From contig CM076268.1 in NCBI GenBank assembly GCA_038380795.1, positions 538,501 to 602,500 of the forward strand: a stretch of 64,000 nucleotides of DNA. Direction: 5' to 3'. This stretch comes from Pyrocephalus nanus (lineage: Eukaryota > Chordata > Aves > Passeriformes > Tyrannidae). The notes beneath the pieces are model-generated. The model did not search any database, was not told the origin of the DNA, and was given only the letters and a program-made list of their open reading frames with translations. Shown in pieces: positions 1-12,700 of this stretch. A program made the translations under genes and the position numbers. Positions within the stretch are counted from its first letter, which is position 1, and every line of letters begins with the position of its first letter.

Positions 1-2029
1 CCCTGTTAACTCCTGAGCAGAGATCCCTTTCCCACCCTGAGACAGGTGTATCCCATCTGTATCAGCTCGGGGTCACGTCAACTGCCCCCTGATCAAAGAC
101 CCCAAAATTCTGCCCATGACACCAGGCTTGGAGCCAGGTATTGATCTGCTGGCTCTTCCTGTTTCTTACCTCATCATTCCCTGCAGCTTCAAGGACAGAG
201 AACACCACTTGTGCTCCTCATCCCCTGACCATTTTTCTCCAGCCCCTGAAGCCTCTCGATTGCCCTTGGGCTTCTTGTTGCAACTTCATCACTTCCTACC
301 TGAGAAATCAATAATGGGTAGTAATCCAAGGCCCCTACCAGGGCAGGAAACTTTCTCTTCACATCTTTAACCCAGACCCAGGAAGGCAGCAGACTCCCCT
401 AAGATGTGAGTCCCTTTGGGCCTTCTGTTCCCTTCGGAAGGGGGAGTTTCCTTTGACATTTCTGCATTTTCATCGGCTTCATGTCACAGTCACACTATAG
501 ATTAGCCTAGAAAGGCTGAATTTTCCTAACAAGAAAGCAAAGAGGGAAGGAGCTGGCCAGAGCTTTCTGAGACACATTGGCAGGATCCTTCTTTCCCCAC
601 TCCACTGCCTGGCAGATGACTCCCTGAATGCCTCAGCACATCTGCACGCCTCTCCCTGCTTCCCTGGAAGTGTTGCTTTGCCCTGTGGAAACTCCCAGAC
701 GTACCACAGTATGTGAGGAGTTCTCTCTAGCTGTTTTTATGAGCATTATGAAAGATGTCAGATGATTATCTGAGCCCTTCCCACCAAACACACGGCTTCA
801 GGGGCTGCATGGAGCCTGGCAAGATAGGGAAATCCTGTGGCCAAAAGCTTTTGGAGACAGCAGTTTCTCCTCCCACTTGCAGAGACCATACTTCAATATT
901 TGTGGTATCCTAAACATGCTCCTCAGTGTGTGCACCCACAGATCTCAGAGCACATCTGGGGTTGGGGGCTCTGGACTCTGGGGCTTGTGCAGGGCCAGGT
1001 AAGAGGAGCCCAGTGAGTGTGTGTGTGCTGGGGGTGTTGGGGGACTGGATCCTGGGCTCAGAGCCATTCAGCCTGACCCCATGCTGGTACTCATGCAATC
1101 TGCTGCCATCACAGCTGTGGGATTTTGGAAATAACAGTTTTTACTAACCTGAATGACTATAGTTCAAACATGGCATAGGGGAAGGGAAAGTTGCTACCAC
1201 GGGGAGGAAACTTGACAAAACAGACCTCTAGTGCCTTAGAGGTTACATAGCCACTCATGCATGAGACGGATTGAAGATGCTCTCAAATTTGATTATATAA
1301 GCATATCTGATAATGCCCTGCTTTCCCCACTGACAGTGACTTTATGCTAAAGGGTGCCACTTACATGCTGCTAAATCCTCGATTTGAAGTCTTAATTCCC
1401 TTCTTCAGGCACATTGAAACTCCTCCTTGGAGAGGAGGACTTCTCTTTCCTCATGCCCTTGCTCTCCCAAGCTGCTCATGGCTTCATGAAAGTCTCTGCA
1501 GTCTCAAAAGCTGGGTTCCTTCCTAAGAAAAGCAAAGTTAAGGACATGCTGAAGGCTTTACCTGTAGCTGGGTGGTGTAACAGGACAGCAGCTCCTCAGC
1601 ATTGAGGTTGGGTTTAATGGTTTCCTTCCTGTCAAAAGGGAAGTCTAAATAGATTTCTGTGTCCTGAATGTGAGACCAGTAAGAAGTGATTTCTGTTTAA
1701 GTAAGTGTTAGGAGGTAGGAGAGGGTGTTGTAATAACAACCTGTCTCGTAAGTCAAGGGAGTGAGATGATGAATCTGTACCCAAACAAAGAGCAAACCCA
1801 AGTCACAAGAACACTTTGTATTTCTAGGACAGCTTTCACCAGAGAATATCAGAGTGTTTTACCAGCCTGGAGAGCTGGGATAAACATTCCAGCTTTCCTT
1901 GGTGATGTCATGGAGCCCAACAGTTCAGCAGCACACAGCCAGGGACTGTTTCAGTATGAGTAAGAGAACAGAGTTTGGCCCCTCATGCTTAACTTTCACA
2001 TCTCTTTTCCCTCCTAAAGTAAGCTTTCA
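1..2029. other. Intergenic, no gene seen
   Basis: Unique sequence of moderate GC content. Open frames are under 90 codons, lack known domains and are not flanked by convincing splice sites. No repeat is recognised. Confidence 0.6.
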
Positions 2030-2152
2030 TTACACTTTATAGATGGGTAACTGATGTACAGAGATCCCAGGCAGTTTTTACAAAGTCACAGATTAAGGAA
2101 GGTAATGAAACAGGGCCCAAGAGTTTTGGCTTTGTGCTCTAACCCCAAGGAA
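2030..2152 (-). mobile_element. MIR-like SINE, minus strand, ancient
   Basis: The + strand shows the reverse complement of a MIR-type CORE-SINE: TTTATAGATGGGTAACTGA, TGTACAGAGATCC, CAAAGTCACAGATTAAGG and a tRNA-like end GAGTTTTGGCTTTGTGCTC followed by TAACC. The copy is strongly diverged, as expected of an old amniote SINE. Confidence 0.62.
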
Positions 2153-5100
2153 AACTTAATTTGGCACTAGCAGCTGCTTGATCTTTAGGGCTTCTGCATG
2201 AACAGGGAGCAGTTTGGTTAATGAAATAATATCCCAGGCACATATGAAGAACAATTACTCGCTCTCGTATAAACTCTCATGCATTCATCCAGAAAAAATG
2301 TTCCTGACTCAGTCATCTGGGATGGTTCAGACTGCTCACCCTGCAGCACGAGGCGTGGGCACTGCAGTGGTGGAGTTAAAGAGGAGGACACGTGACCTCA
2401 GTTACTCACAAGGACTCACACTGTGACCTCAGACACAGTGGTATAATCCAGAGCCATCCCACCCCAAAGTCATTGGCCTCACACTGTGTTTCTGTGCCAT
2501 GCTGGGACTCAGAATGCAGTCTATAATCCCAGTTTGTCTGCAGAGCTTTATTCAGAGAGACACCGTGCTCTCCAGCAGTGGGTGTTAAATCATGGAGGAA
2601 AATAAGGTTGCAAAATGTACAAGATTGAAAAATGTGCCAAGCTTCCCTGTAATACACTTAATAATTATTTCACTTTTTTTTGTCTTGTTTCTCTATTTTT
2701 CATAAAGAATTTAAATGAATTGATATACAGAAAAACTTCACAGGGGCCTGTTCAGTTGACCCGTGTCTTGATTTCCTCTCTATTTGCTCTGGATATCACA
2801 AATTATGAGGAAAGAAGGAGTTGACTGTTAAGAAAGGTGAAGAAAACTATGAACTTACAAATTTACAGATTCAGTGACAACAAACAGATCTAGAATTAGG
2901 GACATTTCAAGTTCAGAGAAAAGATTGATTAGTGCAACAACCACAATGAACTGCTCTGGTGGGACATGGGAAATTGTATTAAACTATTTCCATCAGTGCA
3001 GAACAAAGGACTTAAATCTTGAAGAGCAGGGACATTGGATTCAGCACAGCAGGAGACCACATAGCAAAATATTCTAAATAGGCCCTCCATTTATCATTTC
3101 TGAGATTTTGATAATTGCAGTATTCTCAACTTTATGGTTTTAGTAATTGGAACTGATAGATGAGAAGTTTGCCTTCCTGGGACTGTGGAAAACCTTACAA
3201 GAAATGTAGAGGGAAAGGATTCAGTTTGAAGCATTACAGGCACCTAAAAAATTACCAGCACAGCAGGCAACCCAGAGTTTTTACAAGTATGTATGCTTCT
3301 AACATTTTCTAAGCCCACAGAAACATTTCAAACGTAGATTAAATTATGTTATTGGCAAATCCTACCAGCAGCACACTGAGAGACACCCAGTGGATCTTCC
3401 TTAAAACCCTGGGTGTGCAGGAGCACTGATGGGGTGCCATCCTGCCTGCTGCTGGCACCGGGAGGAACCCAACATGCAGCTACAGTGCGTGTAGCAGCAC
3501 TTCATGAGCATATACAGCAATTTTTGGCTTGTCAGATTCCTTCCCGAAAAGCCTTGGCACACACACCTTGCTGATACAATTCCTGGGTATGCAGAAGACG
3601 TGCATGTGCACCAGCAAAGCTGCAGCCCTTGTGGACTTAGGAAAGTGATACCTGTACTACATGCAGGAATGCCAGGTGGGTATATTCACACATGCATAAA
3701 CTGCCGATTTTTTGGAGTGTGTGACAGCAGATGTGTGATGGAGTGCAGAGCAGGGGCCGGGGGATCATTGGGAGACACCTGAGTGAAGGTGATGAGGAAA
3801 CTGTTTGGGCTGGCACAGCTGAATTACTGGAGCCTTCTGCCCCTCTGCAGAGAGAGGCACTGTAATACCGTGACGTGCTCTGTGGCAGATCCAAGAACAG
3901 TAAGCCTTTTCCAGCACCAGGTTCAGCTGAAATGACAGTCTGCGCTCACGTGCTCTGTGTAATTTACAAATCTCCTTGTATCTGCATCAGTCAAGTTCCA
4001 CTGCTGTGGAACTTCCACGTGCCTGGTAGCCCTGGCAGAGAGATGGCACCCAAACAGCACCCAGCCCAGTGCTGCTCTTCTCTTGGCCTGGGATCCCGGT
4101 GGGAAGGGATCACTGGCCCTTTGGCTCACCAGCAGCATCCAGGGCTCTGAGCCAGGGAGAGGCAGGGGATGCACGGCACACCTCTGAGCTGAAGGTGAAT
4201 GTTAGGGGGAATATACAGAGGACCTTGAGAAATGAAAATGCACCCTGTCAATGCTAGGGGTGTGCTGAGAGTTGTGGCTTGGTGGCTGGGAGAGAGTCAG
4301 GCAATATAGGACCAGTCTTCACAAACAGGGGATGCTCTGGTCCTGGAGAAGCTTTAAGGAAAGGGGTTCTAGCCAGTGTTGCATGACAAAACAGCATTGT
4401 CTCCAGAGGTGACACACCTCCCTTACTTCTGCTGAGGGACCTTGAGCCTCCTCGTCCTTACAGGCTCCCATGGGAGCACAGGGCAGCTTTCCAGCAGTGC
4501 CATCCCAGGCCCTGTCCAGGACCGAGTGTGCAAGACCATATTCTGGGAAAGTTAATCCCTAAAATGGCATAAAGATCACTCTGCAGCCCCATTTTCAAAA
4601 GCCTCCATACTTATCTAACTCCTCTGATCTGAAAGCTTGCTAAAACACTTTGGTGGGGGTTGTAGGGCTGAGGCAGAGCACTTTCAACTGCATTTTCCTC
4701 ATTCTTGGGGAAGAGAGAAATGTTTAATTGGGTATTTGTTTAATGTGCCAGAGCCAACAGGTGTAGGTAATTTGGACCTGCAGAGGACAAATCACCACGT
4801 GTGATGTTCAGACAGTTACTCCAGGGAGGAGAGAGGGAGGGGGGATGCCTTGTATTACCATAACTATCTCCTCACACATCCTCTCTCTTCTCTGCATAAT
4901 ATCCCAGTCCTGTGGGCCCCTGCCAGCAAAATAAAACAATGATCCCAGCCCTGTGGGCCTGTTATTATTGATTTATAAAATACTTACAGCCAGTTGTGTT
5001 AAATGTGTCCTTCCACTGTGAGAAAGAATTACTGGGCACACAGTGGTGTGAGGCAGCAGTGTTATTATTATGCTACACGAGTTACACAGAAAGGCATCTT

Positions 5101-5839
5101 CAAAATGTCTTTTTTTAGGCATTTCAACCACTTTATGGAGACCCATCTGGAAATAAATGCAGCTGGCCTAATGTATGTAATGAATTTAATGTGCCGTTCT
5201 TCCACATTAAGGATAAATCTAATAGGATGATTGAGTGGGGCCAAACTTCTCCAGGAAATTCCTTTATAATACATGATTGAATTATTGTTTTTCTATTAGG
5301 GCAGCCAAAACATTCAGTGTCCTTGACAATACAGGATGTGTGCCGTAACTTTTCTGCCACTAAGCTAGGCATACTGTATCTGGACATGCGCCCAGCTTCT
5401 TGAGTATTTCCAGTTGAATGATTTATTTATTTTCCACAGAAAGACTACAGAAGTTACACAGAACTCGGCAGATTGCTTTTGGGGTCAGAAGACAGAACTG
5501 GGTGCCTGGCTGCCAAATGAACGAAATCTGAGGAATCTGGAGGCGTTCACAGCAAAGCTGAGACTTTCCTGATGGGTACCTAAAAGTTATGCTCATGAAA
5601 CTACTAAACCTTCTCACAATAATAGCTGGGCACCTAAGTCCCTTTGCAAATCTCCATTTTCTGTATTTAAGTCCCCAAGTATCCTGATTTTCAAAAATGT
5701 TGGCCTCCCAGCTGCAAGCACGTAAGCTAAAGCTAAGAGAAGCTGCTGAATGTAGCACGTGTGAGAACTGGATTATTTGTTTGTAAGCCCAAACATGATC
5801 CTAGGAGCCTAACTTTAAATGCCTTTAAAAACCTAGGAC
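2153..5839. other. Intergenic, no gene seen
   Basis: Unique sequence without recognisable coding exons, RNA genes or repeats. Confidence 0.6.
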
Positions 5840-5897
5840 CAGATTCAATGATCTTAGGAGTTTTTCCCAGCCTAAATAATCCTATGATTCCATAATT
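5840..5897 (+). mobile_element. CR1 LINE terminal remnant
   Basis: A short 3' remnant reads GATTCAATGATCTTAGGAG then TTTTCCCAGCCTAAATAATCC and ends CTATGATTCC. It matches the final 50-60 bp of CR1 elements; the rest is lost or unrecognisable. Confidence 0.7.
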
Positions 5898-6327
5898 TGA
5901 ATGTGGGTATTTTTTTCTGGAAAGACATTGTGTGCTTGAGACACCCACCTGCACTCCCAGGGGCTGCAGACATAAAATGTGTATCATTATCAGGGCACAT
6001 TATGAGAACATGCTGGTGACTCTTTGTCCTGGGAACCCACAAAAGTATATGGCTGTACACAGGAGGAGACAGGGAGGAGAACTTTTCAAACTGTAGCTCA
6101 GGAAAAGGTGGTGTATATTAGTGCAGCCTCCTAATTGCTCCTTGTCTGATCATTTCCTGGAGCTTCTTCACTTCTGCCTTCTTAATAGGGGAGGGCAATT
6201 ATTTTTCTCCTGTGAATAAAATATTTGCCCCCCCTCAGTTGTCTCAGGTCAAATTAGTCATATAGTTGCATCTGGAAACTATTTTTGGCCTAGGTTTACA
6301 ACTCTGCAGAGGATATCCAGATACTTC

Positions 6328-6430
6328 ACCAAATATTTAAGGCACTCAGCCAGGGTGTGGGAGATGCAGGTTCAAATCTCTCTGGAGAAGTGGGTCTGAA
6401 TCCACCCCTGGGAGGTAACTATCAGCAGCA
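6328..6430 (+). mobile_element. tRNA-derived SINE remnant
   Basis: GGCACTCAGCCAGGG and GGGAGATGCAGGTTCAAATC resemble the A- and B-box region of a tRNA-derived SINE (B box GGTTCAAATC). There is no acceptor stem or clover-leaf, so it is not a tRNA gene. Family not assigned. Confidence 0.45.
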
Positions 6431-9400
6431 TCTTGCTGTATAAGGAATGATGAGGGAGAGAAAATGAGTCAAGCAACCCAAAGTTTGAGCAGCTAATTGT
6501 CCCACCTGAGTTTTGTGGTTTTCCTCAGCTCCTGGGCTGCAGGGAAGGTGGGACAGGGGACAAAAGTGAGCAGGAGGCTCGGTTTGACCCTGCAGGCTAA
6601 ACCAGACCACTTGTACATTCAACCATCCTCTGTTTCAGCCATACAGAGCTGAGCCTGGGCTCACTTTCACCCCTGCCCCTCTCCCAGAGAAACCTGGGTT
6701 TGATTGCTGTGTTTGATTTCCTATTAATCCTCCTTAAACTGGAACTCAGAGGTTGTCTGCCACCGAGCCAGGATCCTTCCTCATTCTGGCAGAGATCAGG
6801 TTCTGACCTCTGGAACATCAAATAAAAGGAAGAAGGGAAGCAATATTTACTGGCCTTTATAGTAACACAGAGGGAAAGACACTCCATGGGTAAAACTGGA
6901 GTGACTCAGTAGCTGCTCAGCACACAGAAAGTGCCTGTCCTCTCCTGCTGATATTTTACTGTGTGTGTCCCACAGCCTTCTCCTCAGGTTTATCTTGAGT
7001 CAAACAGCTCACCAGGTTAACCCACACTTTCTGTGCAGGATTCCTAAGTTAGCTGAATGTTTATCATCCTTGAGGAATCTTGCCTGTAGAGGTTTGATTA
7101 ATTTTTTTCATACACACATAAACAGATTCAAGATGTTCTTGTTCAGCCAGAGGATAAAGGTTTCTCCTGCTATCTCAGTTCTTCATCAGAAAAACAGTCA
7201 GTCCCAATGTGCCAAGATTCTCCCAAAGGCATAATTGCCGTCATCTGCACTTACTAACACAGGCTCACAGGCATCCTGAAAAACAAGGACAGTGTCCTCT
7301 CCCAGCATGAGCTCTGAAGTTTGGACAGTCCGAGGCCTGAGCTGCTTCTGAAGTGTTTCTAGACCCAGGAGAGCTCTCAGACAAGACCAGGACATCCCAT
7401 CCACACTGAAGAAGTAAAGTTGGTCAGCTTTGATCAGTGGCCCAGCCTCTCAAGAGCAGAAATATTAAACTTGTGATTTCAGTTTGGACAAGTGAAGAGC
7501 ATGACCTAAACGTTCTTGGTTCACTCAAGAGTCTTCCCTTTTCCTCCTAAGTTGCCAAATCATGTTGTCAGATCCTACTTAGCTGCTGATGTGGTTTTGT
7601 GCTGTTTGTGCCACGTGTGTGTGGATGCCAAAAAGGGTCATTATCATCAGTGGATCTGCATTTGCTGTAAAAAAGCTCTACACCATTAAAACCTCATCAG
7701 AGGACTGAGCCAGGATGCTCCAGACCTGCTTGTCCTTTCCTCCAAGGCAGAGGGCAGGCTGTGTGTCCAGCATGAACCAGCCAAACTAACAGTCTCTAAA
7801 TGATTTCACTGATCTTAGATGTAGAAAAGATTATTTGGTTTAGCATGCAAAAAAAAGTAAAACATTTCCACCATTCCACCCTTTCTTGCCAAACCCCACA
7901 TGTTTAAATTGAATGCAACTGGACAAAAAAAAAATATCAAACAAACAAAAACCAATACCAACCAAACAAACATAAACCCCAAACGCCAAAACTGAGTATT
8001 TTGATTAGCTGGGATCTCAGCCTTCTTACTGAGAATTCAGATGGCAGAAAGTGGAAAAGAAAGTACATTTTAGAAATCCTTAATTCCAGTGCTAAATCCT
8101 TGCTCTTCTGTCAGACCCCAAAAGAGGTCATGATTTGAGGATGGAAGGCTCTTCTGACCAGTTCTTTTTAATTCTTTGTGGGAGAAGGAGGTGCCTGCCT
8201 ATACTATCTCATTTACAGTCTAATCAGCAGCAGCACAGCTGTATTTCAGGTTGACAACATGTGCATCCAGGCTCAGGATCTCTGCTCTTTTCTCCCCTTT
8301 TATTTTTCTTTTAATTTGCATGCATGCACATCCACATTTCAGATATATCCCATTATATCAGGCTTTGAATCTTCCCCTATCTTTGCTATCACAAAGAATT
8401 TTGCAAACTAGAATTCTTAGTTCTAAAAGCCCAGAACTTGTCAAAGCACTTCTCTGCACCACTTTCTACTGATATGTTTTCATGTTAACAAAATAAATTG
8501 CCAGAGTTTGGGATTCTCTGTAGCATGTGAAGAGCTTTCCACAGCACTCTGGGGAAGGAGCTTGTTCTCTGATTGTTATAGCTATAAAATGTTAGAAAAT
8601 ATCATTATTAACATACTTTCTTTATTAGGCAGACCAATATGAATTCTTCCCTCATAGATTTTTGCAGTAACTCCTCCCTACACAGGGCTTCAGTTGACGA
8701 GCATTGTAGGTCTAATTATTGGAACATGTGCTTTAATGTGTTTTAATGTCATGTTTTCTTTTAATTGTATTATATTGTAAGCCTGCTCTAGAAATAACAC
8801 TATTAAAGTTCCCTTTCAAAACAAAGATCAATCAAAGAGACAAGCAATTATTTCATTATCCTTAAGAAGCTCATAACATAATGAAAGGAATGTTAAAAAT
8901 AAACTAAATGGGTGTACTTGATTGAAAGAATAGATCAGCCCTAGTGACTTTTCTCAGAGAGTAAAAAATTATCCAGGATTACATTTTCACAGCTTTGAGC
9001 ATATTATGGATCCTCTGTTTCTAATAATGAAATAGGGAAACCTTTCTCCAAAAATAAATGATGAATGAAATCAGCACCAGTTGAAGAGAAGCAAACACCC
9101 CTGTGCTCCCTGGGCAGAGCCATCCAGGACCAGGGGAGCCATCAGCAGGGTTTGCAGGGGTCACTCTGAACAAGCTGTGCTGGAAGCAGCTGTTTGGACA
9201 CCAGCTCTACACATGGAGCCATTTTAGCAACACAACTCTCCTAGACAGATGTGGTGTTTCTCTTTGCAGCAGAACTGGGCTGGTTGTGCCTTCCTGATGC
9301 TGGTGGGACCTGAGCTTGAGGTCAGCATGAGTCCAACCAATACTGCTCACACTGAAAGCAGTAAATAAATTCCATTATCTCCAGGGTTTTTTACATAGAA

Positions 9401-9545
9401 CCAAGTACAGAGACAAACTCCAGAACAGGTGACTCTGCATGTTGCATATGTTTAAATGTCTCCTCAAAGCTGGCAGGATGTTTTGAGCTCTTGTTGTTGC
9501 CATTTCCCTGAGGCAGGTGAGGAGTGGGAGCAGCTGCAGGAGGCC
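6431..9545. other. Intergenic, no gene seen
   Basis: Unique DNA apart from the A/C-rich tract at 7.92 kb. It becomes AT-rich at about 8.5-9.07 kb with several ATTA words. Nothing coding is recognised. Confidence 0.6.
7920..7985. repeat. A/C-rich low-complexity tract
   Basis: A (CAAA)n/(CCAA)n-like low-complexity tract without recognisable element structure. A similar one lies at 62484-62540. Confidence 0.7.
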
Positions 9546-9769
9546 AGGACACCAGGACACAGGACAGCAGGACAGCAGGACAGCAGGACAGCAGGACACA
9601 GGACAGCAGGACAGCAGGACACCAGGACACAGGACACCAGGACATCAGGACATCAGGACACCAGGACACAGGACATCAGGACACCAGGACAGCAGGACAG
9701 CAGGACACAGGACATCAGGACAGCAGGACACCAGGACACCAGGACACAGGACACCAGGACATCAGGATG
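9546..9769. repeat. 8-bp minisatellite (AGGACAGC/AGGACACC/AGGACATC)
   Basis: About 28 tandem copies of an 8-bp unit AGGACANC, with a 7-bp variant AGGACAC. Variants with G, C or T at position 7 are intermixed. All three forward frames are open because the unit contains no stop, producing artefactual frames up to 258 residues. Confidence 0.95.
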
Positions 9770-12700
9770 GCAGACTGGGCATGAGGGCTTTGTTCTGCAC
9801 ACGGACAGCAGTGATAAGGGTATCACCACCACTAAACTGGGCCCTGACTCCCAGAAAGAAAACCTCTCTTGGCATCACTGTATCCCAACATGGGACCACT
9901 GCTGGTTTAACCAGTTTCTCAGTCTGTATAACCAGTTTCTCAGTCTATATAACCAGTTCATCCTGCTTGAGGTCTGTGCATCAGTGTTCATTGAAGTGGA
10001 CTCTTGCATCTTGTGTTTGCTGCAGAAAACTCTGCTCGATCCTTTGCACCTTTCCTTTTGCTCTTTCTTTCTTTCTCTCGGGGGGTCCTTGCTGTGGCAA
10101 TTTCTTTCACATGTAAAAGCTATTGTTTTTCTGACACTAAACACTATACATTTTCAAAAGCTCAGTATGAAAGACATATTTCTAAGTATGTTTCTTGCCA
10201 GAGGAGCAGTGAACGCTAAATGTTGGCTGTAGACAGTGGTAGACGTGGGATTTGGTAGTTAACCAGTAAAAATATTAAAACAGGCAAAGTCTGTCATCGT
10301 GTAGGAGACAGCTTTCAACTGTACTAAATGTCTTTCTGCTTACAAAGTTAATGGGAACCAGTCACAATGATAAAATCTGTGACTGTCTTAAGCAGAAAGA
10401 ATTCTTGGTTCCTTGTGGTAGAAAGAAGACTGGAATTTAAATTCTTGGGCTTTCCCTCCTCAGTTTTAATTCCTTTCATTTGATTAAAAGAAAGTTTTTT
10501 AAATGAACAGTCCAATGCAGGAAGAAAGAGAAACATACATCTTAGCAAGATAAAACCCCAACCCTTAAAAAAAAAAAATACCCAAACCTTGCAATTAGGA
10601 GAAATTCAACAGCCCCAAAACATGTGGACCCAGAGCAGAAAAAGAAGGTAAACAAAACCTTGGGCAAAAATGGGCAAATACAGGAATGTTACTGGAGAAT
10701 GCCTGATAAAAACATGACAGATGAAACCACCATGCAAACCACTTTCAGCTCAGGAAAAGGAATGGCAACGAGGCAGAGATGGGAGTTGCAGATAACAACG
10801 TGTGGAAAATTTCTGAGAGAAATAAGGGAGAAAAATAAGAGGAATGTTCAAGTAAAGAGAAACCTAAGACACCCAGATGTGCTGAAATGCCAACAGAGAA
10901 GAGAAAATCATGGGGGAAGATATTGTGAGAATATGCAGAAAAGCTGTGATATCTGTGGGGAGCCTCACCAGTTACTGAGCACTGGGGAGGGAGGAAAAAC
11001 ACGGCAGATCTGCCTCACCTCGGGCATCTCTGGTGGAAGAAGGAGATGGGACCATGGCACAGTGCTGCTGTTGCAGCCTTGCTACAGGTCAGGTCTGTCA
11101 GAAACCCTCAGCTCTGCTCCCACCTTGGCAGAGCCATCCCCTGGGCGGTTTTAGCTGCTCAGCACGCTGCAGGCTCACTCACCTGCTGGGCTCTGATTCA
11201 ACGGCCATGGCCCAAATCCCACATAACAGAGTGGAGTCTAAACCTCCCAGCATCAAAACTGAATCAACTGACTCTTGTCAGCCTAGAAAAGATAACACTG
11301 GCCATTGCACAGAAGCCAAAATGCAGTCAGCTGGTGTTAAGTGCAGATTTTTTTGTCAGCCCTCTGGAATACTCTGAAAGAGTGATGAAAGGGGAAGTAA
11401 TATTTTCTAGCCTGTGAAAACTTCTATTGTAAAAATGGTCTGATCTGGTCTGTGCTAGAATGAAGCCATGACTCCCTGATGTTTTACATTAACAATTCCA
11501 GAAAGACTCTCATCACAGCACATATTAGCCCAATGACCTTGACACCTGCCTGGTAAAACCCACTGTTGAGGTCAGCTCTCCCAAATCTCAAGTGGGTCAC
11601 CACAAGGCTTTTACGTCTTAATTTGATATATTGGAGGCTTTTTATAATGGAACTTGAAAGATCCTCAGTCTATGCCAAGTCTATGGCCAAACAGACTGGA
11701 ATTGATCCCTCTGAGCTCTGGCAGTGGAGTTTAACAGCTGGGTGACTCGTAGGTGTTCAGCTACTGCTTCTCTCACCCGTGGAGAAACACAGTCTGCAGT
11801 GAGACTGTGAGACACCAGTGAGTGAGTCCTGCCACCCTCAAACAGGTACCTACAGCAGGTGAGTCAGTGTGCATGGTTATTTAACTCCATGGCCCGCAAC
11901 AGCAATTTAAGGATTTGCTTAGTTTAAATATCCAGCTCACATATGTCTCATGCTCAGTTAGAAGAGTCCACCCAGAGGACTTTGACATGTTTGGATCAGA
12001 CCCTACAAGGGCATATGCATTTGGAAGTAGAATTTGCTGGGAAAAAAAATCAGTTAAGCCCTTTTATTTGGAGGAATGTCTGTATGGCTGCTTCTCCAAA
12101 TTAAAAACTTTTTTTTGGTCAGGGTGGGGTGACCATGCTGGCTCTAACAGCAGCTAGGGAACATTTCTCAGTCCAGCCTAGAATTGTTATCAGAATGAAG
12201 AAAAGACCCCAGCCACAAGAACTGAAGGCTACTGCAGTCAGAACTGTTCCTGCTGGAGGAAAATGAGCTCCATTTGGGAGGCCAAAACAACATCTGAAAG
12301 CCAAAGATGCCAGCCTGTCAAACTGGCATTCACTAAACCCCATCTTTGACTCTCCTCATGCTCTCCTCCAGTGAATTGACCTGTATCTTAGCAATGTTAA
12401 CATTAAAGTGTTAAAATATGCTGGTTACCTGTGCAAAAGCTTCAATTTGACTTTAAAAAGTACCTCAGCAAGTGGTTAAGTGTGGCTGGCACACATTTAT
12501 GCTCATAGCTCTTAAATGAGTCCTCTTAGATGTTTAAACTTAGTAATTCCAGTCAATTTTGGAAAATATAGATAGTTTTACTAGTTCTTAGTAGTAATGG
12601 ACAGTGCATAATTACTAAAAATGTAATATTTTTACACCTGGGCTCTTTTATGATAGTGTTACTCCTGTGCAAAATTAAATGTCAGCAAGAGAAGAGTGAT

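Noticed and set aside
6328..6430. tRNA gene
   Set aside because: A B-box-like GGTTCAAATC is present but there is no complementary acceptor stem or anticodon arm; it fits a SINE remnant.
9456..10232. 258-codon forward frame
   Set aside because: Its open length comes from the 8-bp minisatellite, which has no stop in any frame; the remainder has no domain.
10624..11154. 176-codon frame with a CDICGEPH word resembling a zinc knuckle
   Set aside because: Starts at GTG, has only one Cys pair, no second half of a zinc finger, and no family match.
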